From positions 372,001 through 436,000 of the forward strand of contig NZ_JAAVUP010000004.1 in assembly GCF_012163135.1 (NCBI RefSeq): 64,000 bases of DNA, written 5' to 3'. This DNA is from Neoroseomonas oryzicola (GTDB lineage Bacteria; Pseudomonadota; Alphaproteobacteria; Acetobacterales; Acetobacteraceae). Of the stretch, positions 17,953-27,709 are shown piece after piece. The notes under the pieces were generated by a model that had not been told where the DNA came from, searched no databases, and saw only the letters and a list, made by a program, of their open reading frames with translations. The translations under genes were made by a program, and so were the position numbers. The number at the start of each line of letters is the position of its first letter. The first letter of the stretch is position 1.

Positions 17953-19272
17953 ATGGAAGACGTGACCCTGGGCTTCACGCTGATCGGCGTGATGGTGGCG
18001 CTGATCATCCTCGGCCTGCCGATCGGCATCACCCTGATCTCGACCGGGGCCGTCGGCGTCTGGCTGATCCGCGAGAATCCCGAACTCGCCTTCCGCTTCA
18101 CCGCGATGTCCACCTATTCGGGCATCCAGGACTATCTCTTCGCGACCATCCCGCTGTTCGTGCTCATGGGGCTGCTGGTCAGCGTATCCAATGTCGGGCG
18201 CGACACCTTCGAGGTCGCGGCGGCCTTGCTGCGACGAATCCGCGGCGGACTCGGCATGGCGACGGTCGGCGCGAACGCTGTCTTTGCCGCCGTGACCGGC
18301 GTGTCCATCGCCTCCGCCGCGGTGTTCACCAAGGTCGCGGTGCCGGAGATGGTGCGCCACGGCTACACCATGCGCTTCGCGGCCGGCACCGTGGCGGGGT
18401 CCTCCATCCTCGGCATGCTGATCCCGCCTTCGCTGCTGATGATCGTCTACGGCGTGCTGGCCGAGGTCTCGATCGGATCGATGTTCATCGCCGGGGTCAT
18501 TCCCGGCATCATCATCGCGGTCGGCTTCGCGATCATGATCTGGATCTACGCGACCTTCTTCCCCAACCGCATCATGGCCGTCGAGGGGCCGGCGCCCTCG
18601 GTCACCGAGAAGGTGATGACGACAGGCGAGATGGCGCAGAAGTCGGTACCGATCCTCCTGCTCGTCGCATTGATCCTGGGCGGTCTCTATTCCGGCTTCT
18701 TCACGCCGACCGAGGCCGGGGCGGTCGGCGCCGGCGGCGCGCTGCTGATCGCACTCGCCCGCCGGCAGCTCGACCTGCCGAAGTTCTGGCGCGTGCTGAA
18801 GGAGACGGGGCTCGTCTCCGCTGCCATCCTGTTCCTTCTGATCGCCGCGGGGCTCTATTCGCGCATGCTTTCCATGGCCGGCGTGCCGCAGGCGATCGGC
18901 GACATGGTCGAGCATCTCGGCCTCGGCCCCTATGGCTTCCTCACCGCCTTCGTCGTCATCATCCTGCTGATGGGGATGATCCTCGACAGCACCTCCATCC
19001 TGCTGATCATGGTGCCGATCGGCACGCCCATCGCGCAGGCCATGGGCTTCGACCTGATCCATTTCGGCATCGTCGTCATCATCGCCGTGGAGATGGGCCT
19101 GCTGACGCCGCCCTTCGGCATCTCGGTCTTCACCGTGAAGGCGACGCTGGCCGATCCGCGCGTCGGCATCGAGACGGTCTTCGCCGGCGCGCTGCCCTTC
19201 GTGGCGGTGATGGGCGTGGCGCTGGTGCTGATCGCCCTGGTGCCGGTGCTCTCGACCGCGCTGGTCCGATAG
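17953..19272 (+). CDS. TRAP transporter large permease (DctM family)
   Basis: The 439-residue polytopic protein has about 12-13 hydrophobic helices, the family motif IPLFVLMGLLVSVSNVG, a GSSILGMLIPPSLLMIVYG segment with the conserved PPS, and a late MILDSTSILLIMVPI motif. It is the elevator subunit that moves the substrate with sodium. It is the last gene of the hydroxylase-TRAP module; a hairpin (19278-19295) follows the stop. The dctP-dctQ-dctM order and near-zero spacing are those of a complete transporter. Confidence 0.95.
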   Translation: MEDVTLGFTLIGVMVALIILGLPIGITLISTGAVGVWLIRENPELAFRFTAMSTYSGIQDYLFATIPLFVLMGLLVSVSNVGRDTFEVAAALLRRIRGGLGMATVGANAVFAAVTGVSIASAAVFTKVAVPEMVRHGYTMRFAAGTVAGSSILGMLIPPSLLMIVYGVLAEVSIGSMFIAGVIPGIIIAVGFAIMIWIYATFFPNRIMAVEGPAPSVTEKVMTTGEMAQKSVPILLLVALILGGLYSGFFTPTEAGAVGAGGALLIALARRQLDLPKFWRVLKETGLVSAAILFLLIAAGLYSRMLSMAGVPQAIGDMVEHLGLGPYGFLTAFVVIILLMGMILDSTSILLIMVPIGTPIAQAMGFDLIHFGIVVIIAVEMGLLTPPFGISVFTVKATLADPRVGIETVFAGALPFVAVMGVALVLIALVPVLSTALVR

Positions 19273-19277
19273 GGGCT

Positions 19278-19295
19278 GGGGGCTTCGCAGCCCCC
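19278..19295 (+). terminator. Hairpin after the TRAP permease gene
   Basis: GGGGGCT and AGCCCCC form a 7-bp perfect stem with a TCGC loop, 5 bases after the dctM-type stop and before the MFS gene. No U-tract follows. It probably ends or attenuates the hydroxylase-TRAP transcript. Confidence 0.55.
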
Positions 19296-19366
19296 GCCGC
19301 CTGCGCCTATCGTGTCGCCGGGAGGGTCCCCGGCGCCGCCGGCGAAGGCCCGCGCGACGGGATGAA

Positions 19367-20569
19367 ATGGCGGACCGATCGACCAGGCTGTTGCTGATCG
19401 TCCTCGGGGCGATGTTCCTGCAGCAGACCTTCGCCACCCTCGGCCGGTCGCTGCCGCCCATCATCGCCCCGGCCATCCTCGACGACCTCGCCATCGATCC
19501 GGCCTGGCTCGGCATCTATGTCGGGGCGGCGGCCCTGTCAGCGCTGCTGTTCCAACTCGGCTGCGGGTCCTTCATCCTGCGCTACGGTGCGATGCGGATG
19601 AGCCAGGTGGCGCTCGTCCTGCTCGGCATCGGCATGGCGGTGGCGACAACGGGGCCGCTGGTGCTGTTCCTCGTCTCGGCGGTGATCGGTGGCGGCGCGG
19701 CGGCGATGTCGACGCCGGCGAGTTCCCACCTGCTCGGTCGCTATTCCCCGCCGCGGCAGGCGCCGCTGGTCTTCTCCATCAAGCAGACGGCGGTGCCCGC
19801 GGGGCTGCTCGTCGCCGGCATCCTCGGCCCTTGGCTGACGGGCCTGACGGGATGGCGCGGCACGCTGCTGATCGCCGGCCTGTCCTGCCTGGTCTTCGCG
19901 GTGATGCTCGAGCCCCTGCGGACCGAATTCGATTCCGACCGCGTGCCGGACCAGGCGTTCCGGCTGTCCGACTTCCACCGCACCATCGCGAGCGTCGTCG
20001 GCACTGGGGACCTACGGCGGCTCGCCTTTGCCTGCTTCGCCTTCAATGGGCTGCAGACGGTGTTCACCTCCTATTTCGTCGTGGCGCTGACCGAGCTCGG
20101 TCATGGCCTCGCGGCGGCGGGTTTCGTCTTCTCCGCGGCGATGGTCATCGCGGTGCCGGGGCGCATCTTCTGGGGCTGGCTCGGCAGCGGGCGGGTCGAT
20201 CCGGCGGTGGTGATGTGCTGGCTTGCCCTCGGCATGGCGGGCGGCGCGGCGGCGATGGCGCTGCTCGGCCCGCATTGGCCGCTGCTGCTGATCGGCCTGG
20301 TCGCGACGGTGCTCAGCGCGACCGTCATGTCCTGGCACGGTGTCCTGCTGGCCGAGGCCGCGCGCCTCGCGGCCCCCGGCCAGCGTGGCGCGGCGACCGG
20401 GGGCGTGCTCTCCTTCGGGCAGCTCGGCGGGCTGATCCTGCCGCTGGTCTATTCGGGCGTGCTGCTGGCGACGGGCAGCTATGGCCTCGGCTTCACGGCC
20501 TGCGGCCTGCCGGCGCTGGTCGTCGGCATTGCCCTGCTGCGCGCGCCGCGCGACGCGGATTCACGATAA
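19367..20569 (+). CDS. MFS transporter
   Basis: The 400-residue protein has about twelve hydrophobic helices in two halves, and a central hydrophilic loop at about residues 185-215. The first half has MFLQQTFATLGRSLPPIIAP, a pattern seen in carboxylate/proton symporters and CynX/NarK-like carriers, and the second half has PGRIFWGWLGSG, the MFS motif A-like loop. It would move a small solute across the inner membrane with protons. It stands 94 bases after the TRAP genes and 12 bases before the metallo-hydrolase gene, so it may lead that operon. The substrate is unknown. Confidence 0.88.
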   Translation: MADRSTRLLLIVLGAMFLQQTFATLGRSLPPIIAPAILDDLAIDPAWLGIYVGAAALSALLFQLGCGSFILRYGAMRMSQVALVLLGIGMAVATTGPLVLFLVSAVIGGGAAAMSTPASSHLLGRYSPPRQAPLVFSIKQTAVPAGLLVAGILGPWLTGLTGWRGTLLIAGLSCLVFAVMLEPLRTEFDSDRVPDQAFRLSDFHRTIASVVGTGDLRRLAFACFAFNGLQTVFTSYFVVALTELGHGLAAAGFVFSAAMVIAVPGRIFWGWLGSGRVDPAVVMCWLALGMAGGAAAMALLGPHWPLLLIGLVATVLSATVMSWHGVLLAEAARLAAPGQRGAATGGVLSFGQLGGLILPLVYSGVLLATGSYGLGFTACGLPALVVGIALLRAPRDADSR

Positions 20570-20581
20570 GGGAGAAGGACC

Positions 20582-21454
20582 ATGGCAGACGGCTTCGCGC
20601 TCGGCGACGTGACCATCCAGCGCATCATCGAGGGGGAGAGCCCTCTCTTCGATCCGCTGACCTTCTTTCCGACCCTAACGAAGGACCTGCTGGAGGAGAA
20701 CCGCGCCTGGCTCGAGCCCTTCGCGCTCGATCCCGCGACCGGCAAGCTGATCCTCTGCATCCAGTCCTGGGTGGTGCGCACGAAGCACCACACCATCCTG
20801 GTGGACACCTGCGTCGGCAACGACAAGGACCGCCCGAACCATCCCTTCTGGAACCGAATGCGCAGCGACGCCTATATGCGCGGCCTCGCGGCGCTGGGCC
20901 TCACGGTGGACGACATCGACATCGTCATGTGCACGCACATGCACGTGGATCATGTCGGCTGGAACACGCGGCTCGAGAACGGGCGCTGGGTGCCGACCTT
21001 CCCCAAGGCGCGCTACGTCTTCTCGGCGCAGGAATTCGCGTACTGGAACGGCGAGAACGCCAAGACGCCGGTGCTGCCCTTCGCCGATTCCGTCCTGCCC
21101 ATCGTCGAGGCCGGCCGCGCCGAGATGGTGGCCGACGACCACGTTCTGGCGGACGACATCCGGCTCGAGCCCACGCCGGGGCACACGCCGCACCATGTCG
21201 CGCTGCGCGTCGGCAAGGGCGATACGGAGGCGCTGTTCACCGGCGACCTGATCCATTCCCCGCTGCAGGCCCGCTATCCCCAGATCTCGATGCGCGCGGA
21301 TTGGGATCCGGTGCTCGCCGCCAAGACGCGCCGCCGCGTGCTGGAATCCTGCTGCGAGGCGCGCACGCTGATGTGCTTCGCGCATTTCCCCTCGCCCTCG
21401 CGGGCCAGGCTGGTCCGCTGGGGCGAAGGCTTCCGCGCCGAACCGGTGGGCTGA
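20582..21454 (+). CDS. MBL-fold metallo-hydrolase
   Basis: The 290-residue enzyme has the beta-lactamase-fold zinc motif H119-M-H121-V-D123-H124, followed by GHTPHH near residue 202 and the FTGDLIHSPLQ metal-bridging aspartate. These are the ligands of a binuclear metal site. Relatives hydrolyse esters, lactones or thioesters; the family is broad. It lies 12 bases after the MFS gene with a GGGAGAAGG ribosome site and 42 bases before the NDP-forming acyl-CoA ligase, so a role in processing an imported ester or in CoA-thioester housekeeping is plausible. No signal peptide is present. Confidence 0.88.
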   Translation: MADGFALGDVTIQRIIEGESPLFDPLTFFPTLTKDLLEENRAWLEPFALDPATGKLILCIQSWVVRTKHHTILVDTCVGNDKDRPNHPFWNRMRSDAYMRGLAALGLTVDDIDIVMCTHMHVDHVGWNTRLENGRWVPTFPKARYVFSAQEFAYWNGENAKTPVLPFADSVLPIVEAGRAEMVADDHVLADDIRLEPTPGHTPHHVALRVGKGDTEALFTGDLIHSPLQARYPQISMRADWDPVLAAKTRRRVLESCCEARTLMCFAHFPSPSRARLVRWGEGFRAEPVG

Positions 21455-21496
21455 CGCGCCCGCCATCCTGTCCTAGCCTTCCCCCGGACCCCGCAC

Positions 21497-23638
21497 ATGG
21501 AGACGGGCGTGGAGGAAGCGGAAGCCAGCCGGCCCTTGCCGATCGCGCGCATCGTCGCGCCGCGGTCGGTCGCGGTCGTCGGTGCCTCGGACGATGTCGG
21601 CAAGTTTGGCGGCCGCGTCATCCACTACCTGCTCAAGCACGGCTTCCCGGGGCTGATCCTGCCGATCAACCCGAACCGGGCGACGATCCGCGGGCTGCCG
21701 GCCTATCCGCGCGTCTCGGCCGCGCCGGCACCGCCGGATGTCGCGATCCTCGCCGTGCCCGCCGCCTCGCTCGAGGCGCAGATCGCCGATTGCGCCGCGG
21801 CCGGCGTCGGGGCCTGCATCGTCATCACGGGCAAGCTCGCCGAGGCCGGGCCCGAGGGCGCGGCGCTGCAGGACCGCGTGCTGGCCATCGCGCGCGGCGC
21901 CGGGATGCGCCTGGTCGGGCCGAACTGCCTCGGGATCTTCAACCCGGTCGACCGCGCCATGCTCTCCTCCAGCCTCGCGCTGGAGGAAGAAGGCTACGCC
22001 CCCGGCGGCATCGGCATGGTGAGCCAGTCCGGCGCGCTGATGGGTACGCTGCTGTCCTTCGGGCGGCATCACGGGGCGCGCTTCTCGCGCTGCGTCTCGG
22101 TCGGCAACCAGGCCGATCTGGCGCTCGAGGATTTCCTCGCCTTCCTCGTCGAGGACCCCGCTACGCGCGCGATCGGCCTCTACATCGAGGGGCTGAAGGA
22201 CCCGCCGCGGTTCCGCGCCTTGCTGCAGGGCGCGCGCGCCGCGGGCAAGCCGGTCTTCATCGTCAAGGCCGGGCGCAGCGAGGCCGGCGCCCAGGCGGCG
22301 CGATCTCACACCGCGAGCCTCGCCGGCGCCTTCCCGGCCTTCGAGGCGATCTGCCGTGATGCCGGTGCGGTGGTGATGGAGGATCCGCAGACGCTGGTGC
22401 TCGCCTGCGACGCCGCCATCCGCCTGCCGCCCTGGCCCGCGCCGGGGCTTGGCCTCGCGCCGATCGCGTCCTCCGGTGGCAGCACGGTGACATTCGCGGA
22501 CATGATGCCGGGCGCGGGGCTGCGGCTCGCGCAGATGTCTGATGCGACGCGCGCCGCCCTGGCGCGCTGGATGCCGGAGACGCATGTGGCGCTGCCGGTC
22601 GATACGGGCTCCTTCCACGAAGGCACCAGCGGCGACGGCCTGTCCGACTGCATCCGCGCCTTCATGGCCGATCCGGATGTCGGCGCCGTGGTGGTGCCGA
22701 TGACGACCCAGCCCGACATGGCCGGGCGCACGTCACTGTTCCCGCCGCTGGCGCGGGATGGTGGCAAGCCGCTGCTCTACCTGATGACGGCAGGTGCGGT
22801 CGGCGATGCTTCGCGTGACGTCATGCGCGCGGCGGATTTCCCCTTCTTCGACCGCATGTCGGATGCCCTCGCCGTGGCGCGCGCGCTGGACGCGGCGGCG
22901 GCGGGACGCGCAGTGCGCATCGCGCCGGTTCGGCCCGAGTGCGCCGGGCCGTCGCCGGCGCTCCCGCGCGGATCCCTCACCGAAGGCGAGGCCAAGCGCC
23001 TGCTCGCCGCCTATGGCATTCCCGTCACGCGCGAGGCCTCGGCCCCCACCGCGGACGAAGCCGCCGCCGCCGCCCGCCGCATCGGCTTTCCCGTCGTGCT
23101 GAAGGGCGTCAGCCGCGCGGTGGTGCACAAGAGCGACCTCGGCCTGGTGCGCCTGAACCTGCGCGACGAGGCCGCACTCCGCACCGCCTTCGCCGAGGTC
23201 GCCGCCGCGCTGGAGTGCGCCGCGCAAGGTGCCTCGGAGGGCTGCGTGGTGCAGGAGATGGCACGCGGCGAGGCGGAGCTCTTCCTCGGCGCGACGCAGG
23301 ATTCGCAATTCGGCCCGATGGTACTCGCGGGTGCCGGCGGCGTGCTGGTGGAATTCCTGCAGGACGTCGCCATGGCGCCGGCGCCGCTCTCCCTGTCCGG
23401 TGCGCGCGCCATGATCGAGGGCCTGCGTGTCGCGCCGCTGCTGCGCGGCCTGCGCGGTCGTCCGCCCGCCGACATCGACGCGGCTGCCGATGCGCTGATG
23501 CGTCTGTCCTGGCTCGCGGCCGATCTTGGGCCGCGGCTCGCCGAACTCGACGTCAACCCGCTGATCCTGCGCGCGGCAGGGCAGGGGGCGATCGCGGTCG
23601 ATGCCCGCGCGACGCTGACGGAGGAGGTGACGACATGA
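21497..23638 (+). CDS. NDP-forming acyl-CoA (acetate-CoA) ligase family protein
   Basis: The 713-residue fusion has a CoA-binding Rossmann domain (about 15-145, VAVVGASDDVGKFGG), a succinyl-CoA-synthetase-like flavodoxin domain with the phospho-histidine His271 in SHTASLAG, and a C-terminal ATP-grasp domain (about 490-705, with FPVVLKGVSRAVVHKSDLGLV and ELDVNPLIL). This order equals the fused acetyl-CoA synthetase (ADP-forming) or pimeloyl/malonyl ligase group. It would make an acyl-CoA from a carboxylate and ATP or GTP. It overlaps the downstream Bug gene by 4 bases (ATGA), so the binding protein and the ligase are translationally coupled, linking uptake to activation. Confidence 0.92.
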   Translation: METGVEEAEASRPLPIARIVAPRSVAVVGASDDVGKFGGRVIHYLLKHGFPGLILPINPNRATIRGLPAYPRVSAAPAPPDVAILAVPAASLEAQIADCAAAGVGACIVITGKLAEAGPEGAALQDRVLAIARGAGMRLVGPNCLGIFNPVDRAMLSSSLALEEEGYAPGGIGMVSQSGALMGTLLSFGRHHGARFSRCVSVGNQADLALEDFLAFLVEDPATRAIGLYIEGLKDPPRFRALLQGARAAGKPVFIVKAGRSEAGAQAARSHTASLAGAFPAFEAICRDAGAVVMEDPQTLVLACDAAIRLPPWPAPGLGLAPIASSGGSTVTFADMMPGAGLRLAQMSDATRAALARWMPETHVALPVDTGSFHEGTSGDGLSDCIRAFMADPDVGAVVVPMTTQPDMAGRTSLFPPLARDGGKPLLYLMTAGAVGDASRDVMRAADFPFFDRMSDALAVARALDAAAAGRAVRIAPVRPECAGPSPALPRGSLTEGEAKRLLAAYGIPVTREASAPTADEAAAAARRIGFPVVLKGVSRAVVHKSDLGLVRLNLRDEAALRTAFAEVAAALECAAQGASEGCVVQEMARGEAELFLGATQDSQFGPMVLAGAGGVLVEFLQDVAMAPAPLSLSGARAMIEGLRVAPLLRGLRGRPPADIDAAADALMRLSWLAADLGPRLAELDVNPLILRAAGQGAIAVDARATLTEEVTT

Positions 23639-24597
23639 CGGCTTGCCTCTCGCGCCGGGCACTCGGCGCTGCGTTGCTTTCACCCGCGATCGCCCGCGCC
23701 CAGGGTGCCTGGCCGCAGCGGACGGTGACGCTCATCGTGCCTTATCCGCCGGGCGGCAGCACCGACACGGTGGCGCGGCCGCTCGCGCAGGAATGGGGGC
23801 GCGTGCTCGGCCAGCCCGTGGTGATCGAGAACCGCGGCGGCGCCGGCGGATCGATCGGCGCCGATGGCGTCGCGCGCGCCCGGCCGGACGGCTATACGCT
23901 GCTGCTGTTCCCCACCGCCATCTTCACCATCAGCCCGCACATGATGCGGCTGCCCTACGACGTCGACCGCGACTTCGTGCCCATCGCGCGCGTCGCCGCC
24001 TCGGATGCGATGGTCGCGATGCATCCTTCCGTCCCGGTGCGCACGATGCGGGACTTCGTCGCCTATGCGAAGGCGCGCCCGGGCGAGATCCGCTTCGGAT
24101 CCGCCGGCAACGGCACCATCACCCAGATGCAGTGCGAGGTCTTCGGCGACGCCGCGGGCCTGCGGCTCGAACACGTGCCCTATCGGGGCTCCGGCCCGTC
24201 CTTCACCGACCTTCTTGCCGGGCGCGTGCAGATCATCTGCGATCCCGTCGCGTTGCCGGCGCTGCGCGACGGGCGGCTGATCCCGCTCGCCACCTTCGGT
24301 GAGAACCGGCATCCGGAATTCCCCGACGTGCCGACGCTGATGGAACTTGGCCTGGCGGAGCGCGGCGCGATGTCCTGGTTCGGCGTCGCCGCGCCGGCGG
24401 GCACGCCGCCCGAGATCGTGCGCCGCATCGCGGCGACGCTCGAGGAGGCGCTGAAGCCCGAGCCCGTCGCGCGGGCCATGGCCGTGGGCGGGCTCTGGCC
24501 CGCCTTCGAGACCGGCGAGCCATTCGCCAACCGCATCCGGCGGGACCGGGAGATCTTCGGCGCGATCGTGCGCCGCACTGGAGCAGGGGTGAACTGA
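23635..24597 (+). CDS. Bug/TctC family periplasmic substrate-binding protein
   Basis: The 320-residue protein has a signal peptide (SRRALGAALLSPAIARA) and the Bug landmarks YPPGGSTDTVARPLAQEW, VVIENRGGAGGSIGADGVA, RPDGYTLL and LRLEHVPYRGSGPSFTDLLAGRVQ. It should bind a carboxylate in the periplasm. The start overlaps the acyl-CoA ligase stop, and an enoyl-CoA hydratase begins 1 base after its stop, so it is embedded in an acyl-CoA catabolic operon. No TctA/TctB membrane component is present in the window. Confidence 0.92.
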   Translation: MTACLSRRALGAALLSPAIARAQGAWPQRTVTLIVPYPPGGSTDTVARPLAQEWGRVLGQPVVIENRGGAGGSIGADGVARARPDGYTLLLFPTAIFTISPHMMRLPYDVDRDFVPIARVAASDAMVAMHPSVPVRTMRDFVAYAKARPGEIRFGSAGNGTITQMQCEVFGDAAGLRLEHVPYRGSGPSFTDLLAGRVQIICDPVALPALRDGRLIPLATFGENRHPEFPDVPTLMELGLAERGAMSWFGVAAPAGTPPEIVRRIAATLEEALKPEPVARAMAVGGLWPAFETGEPFANRIRRDREIFGAIVRRTGAGVN

Positions 24598-24598
24598 C

Positions 24599-25339
24599 GT
24601 GGAACTGGTGACTGTCACGGATGAGGGTCCGATCCGCATCGTCGCGCTGAACAATCCGGCGAAGGGCAACGCCATCAGCAAGCCGATGGCCGAGCAGCTG
24701 CAGCGCGTGATGCAGGAATTCGAGCAGCGCGCCGACCTGCGCTGCGCCATCATCACCGCGACCGGCACGCGCGCCTTCACCTTCGGCGCCGATGTTGCCG
24801 ATCCGCCCGAGCTGTGGCGCTGCATCCCGACCGTCGGCTACCGGCCGCTCAAGCCGGTGATCTGCGCCGTCGAAGGCTGGTGCGTCGGCGGCGGCATCGT
24901 GCTTGCCATGATGTGCGACCTGATGGTCTGCGGGGCGACGGCGAAGTTCTATTACCCTGAGGCGAAGCTCGGCCTCACGGGGGGCATGATTGCCGGCCTC
25001 GTCTCCCGCATCCCGCACAAGATCGCGATGGAGATCGCGCTGCTCTGCCGCACCATCGACGCGCAGCGTGCGGAGCGCGTCGGCCTGGTGAACGAGGTGG
25101 TGCCGGAGGGCGAGGCGCTCGCCAAGGCGAAGGAATGGGCGGTCGAGCTCTGCGGCATGGCCCCCATGGTGCTCGGCGAGATCAAGCGCATGGTGACCGA
25201 GGAGATCATCCCTCGCGGCCCGTCCGAGCAGATGGCGATCCATGGCCAGCGCATGGCCGCGATCCGCAATTCCGCCGACTTCGTCGAGGGCAAGGCCGCC
25301 TTCCGCGAGAAGCGCGCGCCGAAGTTCGAGGGTCGCTGA
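24599..25339 (+). CDS. Enoyl-CoA hydratase/isomerase family protein
   Basis: The 246-residue crotonase-fold enzyme starts with GTG; the upstream GAGCAGGGG fits as ribosome site. The oxyanion-hole segments AFTFGADV (near residue 58) and VEGWCVGGGIVLAMMCDL (near residue 90) are present, and the first catalytic-Glu region reads YYPEAKLGLTGG. The second catalytic glutamate of classic hydratases is not obvious, so isomerase or hydrolase activity is possible. It works on an acyl-CoA in the cytoplasm and lies between a Bug gene and a racemase-like gene 3 bases downstream, consistent with one operon. Confidence 0.9.
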   Translation: MELVTVTDEGPIRIVALNNPAKGNAISKPMAEQLQRVMQEFEQRADLRCAIITATGTRAFTFGADVADPPELWRCIPTVGYRPLKPVICAVEGWCVGGGIVLAMMCDLMVCGATAKFYYPEAKLGLTGGMIAGLVSRIPHKIAMEIALLCRTIDAQRAERVGLVNEVVPEGEALAKAKEWAVELCGMAPMVLGEIKRMVTEEIIPRGPSEQMAIHGQRMAAIRNSADFVEGKAAFREKRAPKFEGR

Positions 25340-25342
25340 GCC

Positions 25343-26461
25343 ATGCCGGGCCCGCTCGCCGGCCTTCGCGTCATCGAGATGGCCGGCATCGGGCCCGGCC
25401 CCTTCTGCTGCACGCTCCTCGCCGATCTCGGCGCCGATGTGCTGCGCATCGACCGGCCGGAGGGGCCGCCGGGGCATCCCGGCGACGTCTTCTCCCGCAG
25501 CCGGCGCAGCCTGGCACTCGACCTGAAGTCCCCCGCTTCGGTCGAGGCCGTGCTGCGCCTGGTCGAGCGCGCCGATGTGCTGGTGGAGGGCTTCCGCCCC
25601 GGCGTGATGGAACGCCTCGGCCTGGGGCCCGAGGCCTGCCACGCGCGCAATCCACGGCTTGTGTTCGGCCGCATGACGGGCTGGGGGCAGGACGGGCCGC
25701 TCGCGCAGGCGGCCGGCCATGACATCGATTACATCGCGCTCAGCGGCGCGCTCTGGTCGATCGGCCGGGCGGGTCAGCGGCCGGTGCCGCCGCTCAACCT
25801 GATCGGCGATTTCGGCGGAGGGGGCATGCTGCTCGCCTTCGGCATCATGGCCGCGGTGTTCGAGGCGACGCGCCGCGGCCGGGGTCAGGTGGTCGATGCG
25901 GCGATGACCGACGGCTCCGCGACGCTGATGGGCTTCATCTACGGGTTGATGGCGCAGGGCCGCTGGCGCAATGCGCGGGAGGGCAATTTCCTCGACGGCG
26001 CCTGCCCCTACTACGACACCTACGAATGCGCGGACGGGAAGTTCGTCGCGGTCGGTGCGCTGGAACCGCAGTTCTTCGCCCTGCTGCTCAAGGGCCTCGG
26101 CCTCGATCCCGCACGCTATGCCTACCGCACGGACCCTGCGCGCTGGCCGGCCATCCGCGCCGACTTCGCCGAAGTCTTCGCGCGCCATCCCCGTGACCAT
26201 TGGGCGCAGGTCTTCGAGGGCACGGACGCCTGCGTCGCGCCGGTGCTGGACCTCGAGGAAGCGCCGCGCCACCCGCACAACGTCGCGCGCGGCACCTTCA
26301 TCGAAGGCCCTGCCGGCATGCAGCCGGCGCCGAGCCCGCGCTTCTCCCGCACGCCGGCCCCGTCGCCGGGCCCCGCGGCGCTGCGCGGCGCGGATGGCGC
26401 GGCGGCGCTGCGCGACTGGGGCTTCTCGGCCGAGGAGATCGCGGCCCTTCTCCCGGGCTGA
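25343..26461 (+). CDS. Class III CoA transferase family, alpha-methylacyl-CoA racemase-like
   Basis: The 372-residue protein resembles alpha-methylacyl-CoA racemase (AMACR/MCR) more than formyl-CoA transferase. It begins [19 protein letters not shown]. The stretches [11 protein letters not shown] (catalytic His), [16 protein letters not shown] (catalytic Asp) and [22 protein letters not shown] (catalytic Glu) match the racemase active site. AMACR interconverts R and S 2-methylacyl-CoA esters so that the S form can enter beta-oxidation. The next gene is an acyl-CoA dehydrogenase, which needs exactly that isomer. A CoA-transferase function is a less likely alternative. Confidence 0.85.
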   Translation: MPGPLAGLRVIEMAGIGPGPFCCTLLADLGADVLRIDRPEGPPGHPGDVFSRSRRSLALDLKSPASVEAVLRLVERADVLVEGFRPGVMERLGLGPEACHARNPRLVFGRMTGWGQDGPLAQAAGHDIDYIALSGALWSIGRAGQRPVPPLNLIGDFGGGGMLLAFGIMAAVFEATRRGRGQVVDAAMTDGSATLMGFIYGLMAQGRWRNAREGNFLDGACPYYDTYECADGKFVAVGALEPQFFALLLKGLGLDPARYAYRTDPARWPAIRADFAEVFARHPRDHWAQVFEGTDACVAPVLDLEEAPRHPHNVARGTFIEGPAGMQPAPSPRFSRTPAPSPGPAALRGADGAAALRDWGFSAEEIAALLPG

Positions 26462-26514
26462 CATGGCCGCGCCGCGCGGGGTAGGCTCGCCCCAACACGA
26501 ATGAGGAACCGTCC

Positions 26515-27675
26515 ATGGACACGACCGCCCCGCCCGGCGGCGCGCCGCGCAGCGTGCTGACCGCCGACCACGAGATGTTCCGCACCCAGGTGCGGCGCTT
26601 CTTCGAACGCGAGATCGTGCCCTACCACCGCGACTGGGAACGCGCCGAGATCGTCCCGCGCGAGGTCTGGCGCAAGGCCGGCGCGGAAGGCCTGCTCTGC
26701 CCCATGCTCGCCGAGGAATACGGCGGCGCCGGCGCCGATTTCGGCTACTCCGCCGTGATCATCGAGGAGATCGGCCGCACCAATGCCTCGGGCATCGGCT
26801 TCCCGTTGCATTCCGACATCGTGGTGCCCTACATCGAGGCCCTCGCGCGGCCGGAGAAGAAGCGCGAATGGCTGCCGCGCATGGCGAAGGGCGAGATGAT
26901 CACCGCCATCGCCATGACCGAGCCCGGCATGGGATCCGACCTCAAGGCGGTGCGCACCACGGCGCGGCGCGACGGGTCCGACTGGGTCATCAACGGGTCC
27001 AAGACCTTCATCAGCAACGGGCAGAACTGCGGCCTGGTGATCGTCGTCTGCAAGACGGATCCCGGCGCGGGCCGCAAGGGCATCAGCCTGATCTGCGTCG
27101 AGGAAGGCACGCCCGGCTTCACCAAGGGCCGCAACCTCGAGAAGATCGGCCTGCACGCCGCCGACACCTCGGAACTGTTCTTCGACGAGGTCCGCGTGCC
27201 TGCGGAGAACCTGCTCGGCGAGGAGAATGCGGGCTTCTCCTACCTCATCCGGAACCTGCCGCAAGAACGCCTGGTGATCGCCATCCGCGCCGCGGCGTCG
27301 ATGGAAGCGATGCTGCAGAAGACCATCGACTACGCGAAGGACCGCAAGGTCTTCAACCAGACGGTCTTCGACTTCCAGCACAACCGCTTCAAGCTGGCGG
27401 AGCTCAAGGCCAACGCGACGATGTTCCGCGTCTTCGCCGACCATTGCCTGGCGCTGCACATGGATGGCGGGCTGTCGGTCGAGATGGCGGCGACGGCGAA
27501 GCTGCTCGGCACCGAGATGCAGAATCGCCTGCTCGACGACTGCCTGCAGATGCATGGCGGCTACGGCTACATGGCCGAATACGAGATCGGGCGCGCCTGG
27601 GCAGATGCGCGCGTCGGCCGCATCTACGGCGGCAGTTCCGAGATCATGAAGGAAATCATCGCGCGCACGCTGTGA
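26515..27675 (+). CDS. Acyl-CoA dehydrogenase (long-chain/LCAD type)
   Basis: The 386-residue FAD enzyme has the flavin-binding motif AIAMTEPGMGSDLKAVRTTA (about residues 120-142), SKTFISNGQNCGLVIV, and the C-terminal IYGGSSEIMKEIIARTL. In medium-chain enzymes the catalytic Glu sits in YEGT; here that position is Gly, as in long-chain and isovaleryl-CoA dehydrogenases, whose base lies on the helix after LPQERL (a Glu is present in SMEAML). It would desaturate a long or branched acyl-CoA. It is 53 bases behind the racemase-like gene and 34 bases before a Bug gene. Confidence 0.93.
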   Translation: MDTTAPPGGAPRSVLTADHEMFRTQVRRFFEREIVPYHRDWERAEIVPREVWRKAGAEGLLCPMLAEEYGGAGADFGYSAVIIEEIGRTNASGIGFPLHSDIVVPYIEALARPEKKREWLPRMAKGEMITAIAMTEPGMGSDLKAVRTTARRDGSDWVINGSKTFISNGQNCGLVIVVCKTDPGAGRKGISLICVEEGTPGFTKGRNLEKIGLHAADTSELFFDEVRVPAENLLGEENAGFSYLIRNLPQERLVIAIRAAASMEAMLQKTIDYAKDRKVFNQTVFDFQHNRFKLAELKANATMFRVFADHCLALHMDGGLSVEMAATAKLLGTEMQNRLLDDCLQMHGGYGYMAEYEIGRAWADARVGRIYGGSSEIMKEIIARTL

Positions 27676-27709
27676 CGCGCGGACAGTAACGACCGGGAGG
27701 AGAAGAGAA

